From the NCBI GenBank assembly GCA_903813345.2, contig CAIIXF020000004.1, forward strand, positions 5,849,525-5,913,524: a DNA stretch of 64,000 bases, read 5' to 3'. The notes beneath the pieces were generated by a model, which ran no database searches, was not told the origin of the DNA, and worked only from the letters and a program-made list of their open reading frames with translations. Position numbers and translations under genes: made by a program. The stretch comes from Owenia fusiformis (taxonomy: Eukaryota > Annelida > Polychaeta > Sabellida > Oweniidae). Positions 31,111 to 42,741 of the stretch are shown in pieces. Positions within the stretch are counted from its first letter, which is position 1. The number at the start of each line of letters is the position of its first letter.

Positions 31111-34011
31111 ATGGTCTGTTAACTCTTTGAAGACTAGAACATTTCACTGGATTGGCAATTACTATTATCTGCCATGTCCCAAAAATAGTGTGTTTTGAAT
31201 GAGTATACTCATTGGCATATACCAGGGAAGGGCCAATTTTGTAAGTAGACTGGAGAGAGTAAAATCCAAGAAAATAGGCCATTTTAGAGATCGTTCACAC
31301 AACACAGGTTTTGCTATATATTGTACAGAGCATATATATACATTGTATATAATCTATGCATTGAATATACTTTATACATAAGATGGGTAATATTTACATT
31401 TATACACCTATACAAATCAATGTTCAACGAAAAAGTTTCATGTTTAATTTTTTCAATTGAATACAGTGTGAAATACTTCGTCTGATATGGGCTTTGTTCG
31501 TAAAAGCATCTTTTCAAGAGTACTTTGAATAGAACACTTTGCAAAACTCAAAAAACATATTCGAATGTCAAGTTCAATTATAGAAATTCCTGTCTCCATT
31601 CCCAATAAATATGATCATCCCTCTCATTTGACTTAAGCGATGAAGAGATTTTCTGATAATTTGGAGCGTCGTGTTAACGACATGCCTATTTACTGAATTC
31701 CTTAACGATAGTGCTTTGTTCATAAAAATTCAAACAAATCATCCTGGTCTAATATTTTGAAAATTTATTAAAAAATTTTATCTTTAGATTCAATGTCAAT
31801 ATTGAAATATTTTGCAAGGGCGATCAATCATCACTTTTGAGATATCGCACATCCCTGGGGATTCTCAAGTTCTAGTTTTTATGAACAATGACAGGTGTAA
31901 AGAAGAAAAACATAATGAACAATTTAGTGAAGAATGTTACTTTGAATGACACTATGAAAATACAAAGTCTAACATCAGTTATAACGACACAACTGTTAGT
32001 AACAGCATTCAAAAGAAATCCCGCAAAAATATGTCTCATTGAATTTATTAAAAATATGAAAGAATTTTATGATCACGTTAGATGTATTAAAAAGAATTTT
32101 CGTTGACGGCCTCGATTTTGATTTCTCTTGTCAATTTTGAGAATGGATCGTCTTATTGATATTTCATTTATTGGAAAGAATGGAGATAGAAATGAGGAAT
32201 ACAGTAAACAGACATGAAATCAACCCGCTTAATTTCTAGAATATCATAGTCAGTGAAATTTGAATGAAATTGCATGAATAAATTCTGACCTCTGTAACAA
32301 ATTATTCAAATGAGCTTTGCGTGTGTCTATATACACAAAGCACCCATTATCTTTAAGAAATTCATTTCATCATTTTTTTATGAAACTCCAAAGCACCAAA
32401 ATTATACATACATCCTTTAAATTTAATAATTTTCCAGTATCTATTTACATTCATAAGTTGAGCGTTTTTTACATCCAGTATGGTAATATATACACACACA
32501 CCCAGGGTCAGTGTCAAATTTCTTTCTGGCTTTTCTGTTACTCAAATGCAAAACAAAATAACATGTTGGCATGGTAACTCATAAATATCATAACTCCAAC
32601 TTTCTCAGCTGGAATCTTGCAACTATCTGGCACACAGGGGTCTCATTAGCAGATGGCAATTTGGGATTTTTTCCGATTTTTTCTGGTTTATTTCCAAAAA
32701 TTACCAGTTGTTTTGAGGAAATTTTGCAATGTTTTCATGTTAAAATCACAATTTCCAATAATTTTGCATGTTGTTAAAATTAGTTCTGCCTGAAATCAAT
32801 TATTCTTATGAAACCCCTGGATATGTACAGAGGGGGTCTAACCACTGTCCCAGAATTCCTAATATCTTATATTGATAGACTCCCATCATCCCCTTGAACA
32901 CTTACATCCAATAATAGGCAACAAGAATCACATTCAATTACATAGGCATCTGCATTCATTTTTTCTTGGATATCTGATTCTGATTTTGAACCGAAACCTC
33001 AGATCGACCTTCTACTCAAATGCTGTACTTTAATTGAAAATCAAGGTAAGCAGAGAACAATGAATAAGATCCCTTTATGTATAACTATGCAGTTCTAAAA
33101 TCACACAATTAGTCCCACCTTAAACATGTGATGGGGTGAACTATTTGATTGTGGATTCTTATTGCCCATTGCTTAAAATATAAATACTTCAGCCCTTTAT
33201 CCATTTGGCATTGTAACCGATGCCTCACAAATCAATGTTAATGTTCAAAAATTCAATTTCAGTCCATCATTCAGCCTCAAATATCCACTCATTGATTTGT
33301 CCACAGAATGATGGACTGAATTTTGAATTTGACAATTCCAACAGCTTTGTACACCGTGAGTAGCACATCTCGAGTGCAATTATCCTTACTCAACATGTGT
33401 AACATATACAGTATATTATAGTCTCCATGGTTACCATGTATACAATGTTGTGTAATACTGTTGCTATGGAAATTAAATAGATATTGTGTTATTGCAGAAT
33501 AAACCCCATGTTGCTATGTAGCTAATGTTATGATAGCACGTGTATTGTGCAAGTTTTTTTGATGACACTACATTGCATCATTTTCCCTCTTCAGCAGCTT
33601 AACAAGGCCAAACTAGGCCTATTATGAACCAGTACTGGGCCGGGAAGGCCCTGTTGAATCAAACTCTTGTTGAGTTAGAGTGGGCCACAGTTGTTTTGTG
33701 ATGTCACAGTTCCATCACAGTGTCATAACTTGAATGTCTGACATCTTTCACTGGGGGTAAGATGCAACACTTCCAGTGTGAATTGCATGACATTGCCTAT
33801 GATGTCACAAATATTCTGTGACATCATGGTATTGATGTCATGACACATGTAGCTGAACCATGATCCAATCAAGTGACTCCACCTGTGGAGAAATAGCCCA
33901 ACAACTTTGGTTTGTTGCTACGGGATGCTGCATCATCGTCATGGCAACAACAATGAAAGCACAACCCTTGTTGCTATGTGCATTACTATAACAACAACAA
34001 AATCCATGATG

Positions 34012-34203
34012 CTATGAGGTTGACGTCGGGGGATGATTCGCCTGCTGTTTTAGTTTAGTTAATGTTTCTGGCGTCGCACTCGACCTCAAAAGTGCATTCT
34101 CATGCTCTAATTGGCTGTTCTTTTCCATAAGTTCTTTGATTTGTTCCCGGAGAACGTCAACTTCTTCCTTTACAGCGAACATAAGATGACTCTTGACCAA
34201 GTC
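34012..34203 (-). CDS. TSC22-domain family protein, last coding exon
   Basis: After a TTATTTCAG acceptor the exon encodes 63 residues starting [20 protein letters not shown] and ending HPPTSTS. It has the TSC-box ([18 protein letters not shown]) followed by the leucine zipper ([22 protein letters not shown]), nearly identical to TSC22D1-4 and fly bunched. These are dimerising leucine-zipper transcription regulators. The exon begins in phase 0 at Asp, the same boundary as in vertebrate TSC22 genes. I could not find the preceding small exon (AIDNKIEQAM type) upstream in this window, so the rest may lie beyond 64 kb or be diverged. Confidence 0.93.
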   Translation of the reverse strand, partial: DLVKSHLMFAVKEEVDVLREQIKELMEKNSQLEHENALLRSSATPETLTKLKQQANHPPTSTS

Positions 34204-34773
34204 CTGAAATAACAAAATAATAAATTTAAATGTCTGTGTGATTTCTGTTTTATAGTACTGAGAGAGACATGAGCTCAGATAATGCCTATGTCACTTGGCT
34301 CTAAAATATAACATATAACACTACGTCCTTTTATTACAGGAAAAGAAATTAGATAATCTATACACAAATCTTCTCATTTAATACATGTTATTATATATAT
34401 TTTTACCATTTCATGGGCTCATTCAAGAGGGTCTGAAAAAGATAAAGACATTAGAAGTCAAAGTCGTTACTTTCAGAAAATGTCTGAAACTGATTCACCG
34501 GTACCGTTGGGACCTATATTATCATGTACCATGTATCTAGACATCTATAATATTCTAAAATATAGAATGTCAAAATGAAACTTATGCAATATTTATGCCT
34601 CACATGCCGAAATGTGTGATCCTGGGTACACCTAGAAATCAATGCTGTGATAAGTCAATATAATAACAAGTCAACATAATAACAAGTCAATAAAATTACA
34701 TGTAAATAAGGAACAGGTCAATATTAAGATGTCAATATTAGAAAAAGTCAATAATACATTTATGTAACACATA

Positions 34774-34860
34774 TACAGTAAAACCTGTTTATGTGAACAC
34801 TTCCTTTATATGAACACCTCAAAATGCAAACACCTCTAAATATGAACACTTTTCAGACCA
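34774..34860 (+). mobile_element. Left end of a pogo-like MITE
   Basis: TA is followed by CAGTAAAACCTGTTTATGTG and several GAACACCTC-type repeats, as in the elements at 24.7, 51.4, 54.0 and 58.3 kb. No matching right end was found nearby. Confidence 0.5.
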
Positions 34861-36339
34861 TTTAGAAATGAGTCATAGAAAAAACAATTATAAAATGAAT
34901 ATGTACTAACACACTGTTCTTGTATTAGGCGGGTATAGTCGCCATTTTCCATCGAGTCATGACGGACCCTGCACGTATTCAACTGAAACGACAGGTCCAT
35001 CCCTGGAGATTCGTAAGTCAGATTCTTTCCCGGAGACTCCATTCTATTTATACTCAACATCTCACTTTCTCCCAGGGGTATTTTCCGGAGTTTTTTCGTG
35101 ATTCTTTCAGTGATTATACACAATGTTTTCGAGAAACATTTTTAATGATTCTCTCCGTCGGTAATGGATAAGTCTATTTTTTCAGATATTTTAATGTTAG
35201 ATGTCTTCCGTTATTTCACTATTTTCCAGGGAATATTTAATGTGACTTCCTTCAGGGAATTCCCTATGCAATATCGATGTAGGATACAGTGTTTTCCCAG
35301 GACTATTTTTAATGTTATTTTCCTCTAGCCCTTAATTAAGACACCAGGCACTAGTCTAATGTTATTTTCTGCGACACAATATTCGCCCTTGAATTTGTCC
35401 TCGTTGGTCTTTGAGTTGTTTCTTATGTCAGAATATTAAACCATGATTTCAATCAGTTTTTTATTTCCTCGATTTGAGCAAGTTCAGCTCAGCCCAGTCC
35501 TAAACATAGAAAATAATATATATTATATCTGGTTGCTATCATGCCTTATAATCTTATTATTCTGATGTGTTTATATATTACAAGATGTCTGATTATTATT
35601 CATAATCTGATTAAACCTTCCGCTGATTAACCTTCTACACGAATATAATCCTTGTTTATATCTGGCTATTCCTACACAGTGCAAAACCTACTTACTTTTG
35701 ATTAAGCTTTTCTTATTTTGTGTTTATAAACTGATATGTATGCCATAAGTCATTCAACAAAGCCATTCATATGTTTTTTAGCTGTTTTTTGTAATCAGAT
35801 CAATGCTCTAGGGTGTCCTTAAAAAGAGGTTATGTCTATAAACGGAAAAAGTGATGCATAAAATGCTAAAGATTCTTTGCCAGGATAACCTCTATTGTCT
35901 ACTTTTACGATCATAACTTAAACATACACCATTTCCAATACATATCTTTGTAAAGAATAATCAGCAGATATTATATATTTAAAATAATTCTACTTAGAAT
36001 ATCTGTTATTCCATCTCTGCCACACATATGTCGGCTGTCTATCTGAATACTTAATGCTGAACTGTTCCAGACTAAATATAGGTACAAATGACCTCGTGAT
36101 ATTTTCAAAAAGTTCTCCACTTGAAAAATGATATCACCTGCTATAAAAGATGAAGCTGAATCTACCTGTCTTGCCATCTATGATTTTTGGCTATCAAGGT
36201 TAAGTTTAAAAAGCTAGCAAAAAATCGCACATTTGATTCTTCAAAAATTTTCTAGAAAAAAGTCCTTTTCTGTTTTATATTCAGTTTTTCAGCTATCATC
36301 TATAGAAGCTGTTCTATGTTTAACTCCCTCTAAGAATAA

Positions 36340-37110
36340 CTTAATTGCAAGATAAAAATTTAAAAATCTGATTCCTAATCTGCCATATCCTTATTACACT
36401 TACGTCAATTCTGCTGAGTTTGTTTACAAACTGTGAAGTGATCAACTTTCTGCTAATAACGTAAGTTTAAGTGAAACAAGCAGTTGTTAACATCTGCTCA
36501 ACAAATAGCTCTGATTTTTTGAGATGTGCTCAACTCTCTGCTCAAATGTTAGTTTAAGTGAAACAAACATTGACAGATTTTTTTAAAAAGTCCCTCATCA
36601 TTTGAAAAATAATACCTAATCTGCCACCTTGCACTTACGTCGATTCTTCTATCTATTTACGAACTGTGATCAACTCTCTGCTAACGCTAGTTTAAGCAGA
36701 CAAATAATTGTTTACATCTGCTCCACAAATTGATAGATTCTTAAAAAATCCTTCAGCTGAAAAATAATTCCTAATCAGCCACCTTAGACTTACATTAATT
36801 CTTCGATATACTCGTATATATGTTCTATTAATTGCTCCATTTTTTAAAACTCCTTCTTCAGTCGAAAAATAATTCCTAATCAGGTCTAATAAGCAACCTT
36901 AAACATACATTCATTTTTCGATATATTTACAAACTGTGGTATACTCCTATATCTGTTCTATTAATCGTTTGATTTTTAAAAACTCCATCTTCAGTAGAAA
37001 ACCTGCCTTACACTCAGGTCGATTCTGCTATCTATTTACAAACTCAAACTGTGTTGTACTCAATTCTGGCTATTGAGGTTAAAATGGAAAAAATACGCAA
37101 CTGCTCTCAT
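36340..37110. repeat. Degenerate tandem repeat, about 160-bp unit
   Basis: Four diverged units share ACTTACGTCAATTCTGCT, TTTACAAACTGTG, CAACTCTCTGCTAA, GTTTAAG and AATAATTCCTAATC. Old local duplications; no coding frame. Confidence 0.7.
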
Positions 37111-37859
37111 CTGCTCCAATACATGGTCTGGCCTGGTGGTAGCAGCTACTGCAGAACTCACAACTCTGCTGAGTGAATGTTTATTTATGATCCAGCAGAG
37201 CTTAATTTGAAGCTTTACCACTCAGGTAGCCAGAATAATCTATATTGTTTATTCAATGATAAATTACCTGTGATGTGCTACTTTAAGTTTGGATGTACTG
37301 CCAAATGAAAAGAGTTTACTTGTTTTCTTTATGATGTTGTCTTGAATATTCATCAATATCTGTCCATATTAATAATATAATACAATTTGAGAAAAGTTAA
37401 GATGCTTCGTCATTTGTTATAATTTTTCAGTCTTGTGTAGTAGAATATTTCTCCCGTCTTGTACTATTTCCTTCTTCGTAGCAACTAAATATGAACAACT
37501 GACAACATCCGTGTGCATATGTATAGAAAACATACATGCAAATATTCAAAATAATCCTTTATATGACCTCTTCATAATCTATAATAATCAACATAGGAAT
37601 GTCTACAGCCGATAAGGCTGAGCTTGAAAATAAAAATACTTTGTAGAAACTGGAGGTTATCTCTTCAAAGGCACACGGTCGATGTGCATGTATAAATGAT
37701 GATAATTCATTCATTTATAATACAATAGATCTGATTTGTTCGTCTAGTGATCATGTGACTTATCTTATCATCAGACTCGTATTAATAAAAATTCATCAAA
37801 TCTAAACATAATTGGGGGCACTCGAAGATAAATGATATCCCGATTTAGCTGACGGCTGG

Positions 37860-37995
37860 ATTAATTATATTTGGATGAATCCAGTTGTTTTCAATTCTAC
37901 ATCTTGTGTCAGTGACCTTTCTAATGTCACCAGCAACTTGTTGGATAAATCCAGTTGTTTTCGATTCTACATTTGTGTTAATGACCTGACAACTA
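37860..37995. repeat. Two-copy tandem duplication, about 70-bp unit
   Basis: GGATRAATCCAGTTGTTTTC then RATTCTACAT and GTGACCT occur twice. Confidence 0.75.
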
Positions 37996-40739
37996 TCTGA
38001 TAAAAGCCTGAGCATTACTGATCCAGAAATGACTGTTACAGACAACACAATGACATGAAGACTGACATCAAACACGATGTCATGAATACTGACATCTAAT
38101 CAATAATTCCAATAGAATATGAAACAACTAATGGTGCGTAATAACATAATGATTCTAGGTACACAGATGCAGATAACAACTTTCTGAGCAGCATGACCTC
38201 GATATTCCAATCTGCTATATTATTGTTTTGGTCTTTCTCTTCAAATCAATAATCTAATTTACGAACTCTATCCTTGACTTAAGGTCAAAGTGAACTCAGT
38301 GTCTGGGAAGATGATTATTTAGGATAAATTGAGGTAACCTGAACTGATCTTGAGTCCTGACCTTTGTTATAGGGTTTGTTTACAAATATAAATCCAATTC
38401 TACCATTTATCTTTCCTTTTGCCTGATAAGTCCAAGAGAATACATATATCCATTCAAAATGATCTAAGGATCTAGACTAGATCAAATTTCATTGACATTG
38501 TAGATCATATCCTAACCTTGACTGACCTCCAGCTTTCATATACTATAATAGAGCTTGTTTATAAATGTATCCTTTGCATTTATATCCTGCTTTACTCTGA
38601 TATATCTAAATGTGAGAAAGGGGATCTTTTGAACCCATAATTGTACTGCCTGATAGTCCCTAAAGGAAACATAGATCATTCCAGTTAGATCTACTAAGAT
38701 ATAGACTAGATCTAATCCCACTGACCTTAACTGAACTTCAAAGTTTTCTTTAAAAATAATGCCCACTACTTGTTTATATTCTTCAGGATAAGTTCTAGAG
38801 GGTAAAGATAGCATCATACTAGATCAGAGCTTTCAAACAGACCCTCAATCTTGTTAAGCAGAGATAGTCTGTGTAGCAGAATGATTAGATCTAGAGATGC
38901 CAGATACAAGATCAAATCCTGACCTTAGGTGATTATCTTGAGATAATCACATGCAAATACATGTATAGGGATATAAGATATCAATGCATTTTTTATCCCA
39001 TACTTGGACATGTTAAAGGTACATAAATGTGAATGAATATCCTGAAAGAATAGTAAAATCCAGCTATGGCCAAGAATACAAAACTAGTCATGAATCATTC
39101 TAAAATAGTTCTATCGGGCAGATATGTTATATTGGCCTCGGGATAATCCCAATATCCTGAACCTCATATAGGAAAATCTCTATGTATCCTTCCCTCATTT
39201 TACCTGAGGTAAAGATATACATAAGTGTTTCATTAGAAGATTTCATGACAAAAAAGTGAAAAACAGGCCAAATTTCAGCAACTAAGAAAAATGTCGCAAA
39301 ATTTCTCGAAACAAGATATTTTGGTGTAAACAACAGCCTGTTGATTCAGAAATTCCTGTATATACGGAAAGCAGTCTATTACTTGAGCCAGACAATGCGG
39401 GCAGGTGAGAATGTATATATTAAACAGTAGCTGCTGCTTGTCTAGATACCCTGGTCTAGTTAATCAATCGTAAATCTTAAATGTTAAATTCTGTGCTGTA
39501 ACCTCATCATAATTACTGTTCTAAAAATAAAGTTTAGTATTTCACTTCCTGCTCACCATCTCAACATATCACAACATTAAGCTATATGCTCAGTTCGATA
39601 AATGAACCATGATCATGTCGTTTTCTTGCCTTTTCTCTATTAAATTTGAAAGAAATGACTCATTTTTAAGTATTTCTGTACAATTTGGAGTGTTGTCTAC
39701 AAGGCTATCTAAATCGTTACTCCATGATTCCTCTAATTTTTGCACTTTTTGGAAAAGAAATCAAGACCCCCTCTGATTATATTTTAAGGTTCTGTCAAAC
39801 AAAACTGTTACTGTTCCACTGGCTGGCATGATTTGCTATCAATATATTACCGATCCAGTTCATTTAACTGCCACATAAAAACATCAACACATGCACATTG
39901 ATTTTAATATTAAAATTCAAGAATGTTTATGAGCGAAGTGTGAAAAATGACACATCCCTATATCGAATTTCCCGATTGCGTAGGAAGGGACGTGTTATGA
40001 AGCAATCCTGGCAAAAAATCAGGCCTGGATCTAATCTCATTATTTCTTATCAATGGATCAATAACTTTTGTGTGTTAATCAACTGTTATTTCATCTTACA
40101 CACCTGAGACACTTATAGACCTAGAGCATCCTCAGGGCAGTAGCCTTTCTAATTGCTTGATTTTGGTTATTTAAAAGAGAGCTTCGTCTACATGTCTTCA
40201 TTAATTTCTCAAATTCACTGAGCATTCAGAGCCTGATTCAATAAGGCTCTGATACTGGGGTCCGTTTTCGGAACTGTCGTATGTTACGCTTTGGTATAAA
40301 GTCATTGCTCATCAAAAAGTAGACAGTGGTTTTCTCGGAATCGTAAGATACGATCGTACCAAAAACAAAACCCTGGGTCTTGCATGGCCAATTTGACTTA
40401 ATTCCATTTTCTACTTTACTCAGGGTATAAGTGCTCTTGGTTGGCTTTTAGTTGGCATAGCACCACCGTATATTCAGCTTCAACTGTAATTCTACTCTAT
40501 TTTTGCCACAGTCTGAACCTGACTTAATAGACAACTATATCATGTAAGAGGAAGTAAATAAAAAATAAATATGATTTACTGTGACTGGATCAGCACAATG
40601 ATAATATTTCTACCATTATCTAAACACACAATCTAATATATCATGTCTCTTGCATCTGAATATTTGTGCAAAAGAAAGCAGGTAATTTTCTCCAGCTGTT
40701 TTTACCTAAATCACTAATTGTTTTGAGGAATTTGCAACT

Positions 40740-40855
40740 GTTTCAATGTTAAACTAGAACCTTTCAATGTTAAACTGGTACCTTTCAATGTTAAACTGGT
40801 ACCTTTCCATGTTAAACAAGTACCTTTCAATGTTAAACTAGAACCTGTTGTTTTC
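40740..40855. repeat. Tandem repeat, 22-bp unit
   Basis: Five copies of ACCTTTCAATGTTAAACTGG with small variants. It lies just outside the left subterminal array of the putative CACTA element. Confidence 0.88.
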
Positions 40856-41039
40856 ATTCATTTTGCTGATTGTCAGAATTTCTATAGATCTAATGAAACC
40901 CTAAATATCATTTACGGCTCATCCGCTATCCTAGAATTTTCTTGATACCATAATTGTCATGACGATGTACTATTACATCACAGGAAATGTAACTAGAATA
41001 AACATTCTGTAGGTGTATCCTTGTCGAAATCTGAGTTCC

Positions 41040-42060
41040 AGAAAATGGCACTATTCTAGAACAATTGGAACTATTCTAGAACAGTTCCATATAGATACCA
41101 AAATGTGTCATAAGTGGTGTTCCATAAAAATTCAAACTTTTTAGTTCTAGAATGGTTCCAATAAAAATCTAAGTAAAGTATGGAACCTGTTTGGAATCAT
41201 TTTGTTCTAAAGGAGTAAGATAATAATTCTAGAACATTTATGGAGTTACAGATGAATATTCTATGTTTCAACATTTTCTATCTAGTTCCTTAAAAGTTCC
41301 AAAATAATTCTTTCAATTTATTTTAACTTGTATGGAATGATTACATGTTTCAATCAACATGATCAATCCCAATATTCTTCCACATCAATTCAGTTTATTT
41401 AAGTGATATATCATGGAACAATTATGGAATTACCCACAATAAGAATAATTCAACATAATTCAACATTGGTTCTAGAACAAAACCCGTATTTATGTAGAAC
41501 TTTTGATATTTTTCTAAGCTTTAATGTTTAACTGACCTTTTATGGAATTCAAATTTTATATTTTACTTAACAAAAATGGAAAAACATATATTCAATCTTA
41601 GTCATAAAAAATCCACATTGGTTCTAGAACAAATAAAGAATCCATGAAGAACTGATGATCTATTTCTTGTCTTATTGTTACTGAACTTTTACGGAATCCC
41701 ATTAGAACCAAATTATTAATATTTTACCTTTAACAAATGGTGAGAACATTGAACAAAAATGGAACTATATATGAAATCCAACCAATAAAAAATCAACATT
41801 GGTTTTCGAGCAAATAAAGAATTCATGAAGAACTGCGGTGATCTATTAAGTTGTATTGTTACGGAACTTTTATGGAATTCAAAATTTATATTTTACTTTA
41901 AAATTATGAGAACAATAATAATTTAATCTCCCAATAATTCAACATTGGTTCTAGAACAATTACATAACTTTTATATCGCAGAAACCTCTTTTTTAATACT
42001 ATCATATACATTACTGAACAAGGTTAAATTCAACATTGATTCTAGAAATTATACAGAATT
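41040..42060. repeat. Left subterminal array of GTTCTAGAAC palindromes
   Basis: Palindrome-like sites include ATTCTAGAAC near 41054 and 41076, AGTTCTAGAATGG near 41143 and GGTTCTAGAAC near 41469, 41621 and 41949. From about 41.46 kb they sit in a tandem repeat of roughly 150-180 bp whose units share CAACATTGGTTCTAGAAC, AAGAACTG, GAACTTTTATGGAATTC and TTATATTTTACTT. Confidence 0.8.
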
Positions 42061-42297
42061 TAATATGCTGATTTTTGGTAGTCTTTTATTGATGACCTTT
42101 TTTAGAATCACAATAAACTCTATTACAAGTATAAGCCTATATTTTTGAATTAAATATATATATATGCATACAAATTCTTATTTATCATACAAGTAGTCCT
42201 CTTAAATACATTGCATGACACAATTTGTAATAGAATTCGTTAAAAGGTATTTTAATTCTATCTGTTTTACAAAAAATCTTCTCTTCAATTCAACCTA

Positions 42298-42545
42298 CTG
42301 TACCCCCGGTATTATTAGCGAGTTTTAATTTCGCGAATTTTGAGAAATAACAATTTCGCGGCCATTAAATTTCGCGGATTTCAAAGGTTTTAATTCCATT
42401 ATTCTCTGAATCCTCAAGCTCTGTAAACTAATTTACCTTATCTACTGTAATTACACCTACTCAATGTCATATTTGGATAAAATTCGCGAAGATTTCGCGA
42501 AAAGCGCAAAACTAAATCGCACGCGAAAAATACCGGGTGTACAGT
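42298..42545. mobile_element. MITE with CGCG-rich interior, 248 bp
   Basis: The ends CTGTACCCCCGGTATT and the complement CTGTACACCCGGTATT are near-perfect inverted repeats next to TA on each side. The interior has several TTCGCG motifs in AT-rich DNA. It sits between the transposase stop codon and the left subterminal array. Confidence 0.8.
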
Positions 42546-42741
42546 AGTTTATTTTTCAGTTTTTGACATTATAATACTAGTTATTCACTTTAATTCAAAT
42601 GATATACTAGTACAATGTATTATTATGTTTTAAGTTCACATAATATTTGAGAAATAAACGTTTTAATATTAGGTGCACGTTTAATAGACTTTTCAAAATA
42701 CATATACAAGTTAAGCCTATTTTACCAAATTTATGATTTCA

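Larger units (their letters stand above)
27617..34011. other. No gene recognised; minisatellites and probable TSC22-gene 3' UTR
   Basis: RNASEH2B (plus) and the TSC22-domain gene (minus) converge here. Three minisatellites lie at 29.1-31.1 kb. I saw no convincing exon. The part close to 34.0 kb is probably 3' UTR of the TSC22 gene, but its end is not visible. Confidence 0.5.
34204..40980. other. No exon recognised; probable intron or upstream region of the TSC22 gene
   Basis: No open frame has recognisable similarity. The stretch contains decayed tandem duplications at about 34.98-35.40 kb (TTTTCC...TTTTTAATG units), 36.34-37.11 kb, 37.85-38.0 kb and 38.28-38.76 kb, a left pogo-like end at 34774, and a decayed family B copy near 39.64-39.77 kb. 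Confidence 0.5.

Noticed and set aside
34410-34440. Possible 26-bp micro-exon upstream of the TSC22 exon
   Set aside because: CTTTTTCAG and ATG/GTAAAA flank it, but the encoded residues do not match the conserved AIDNKIEQAM segment and the phase is uncertain.
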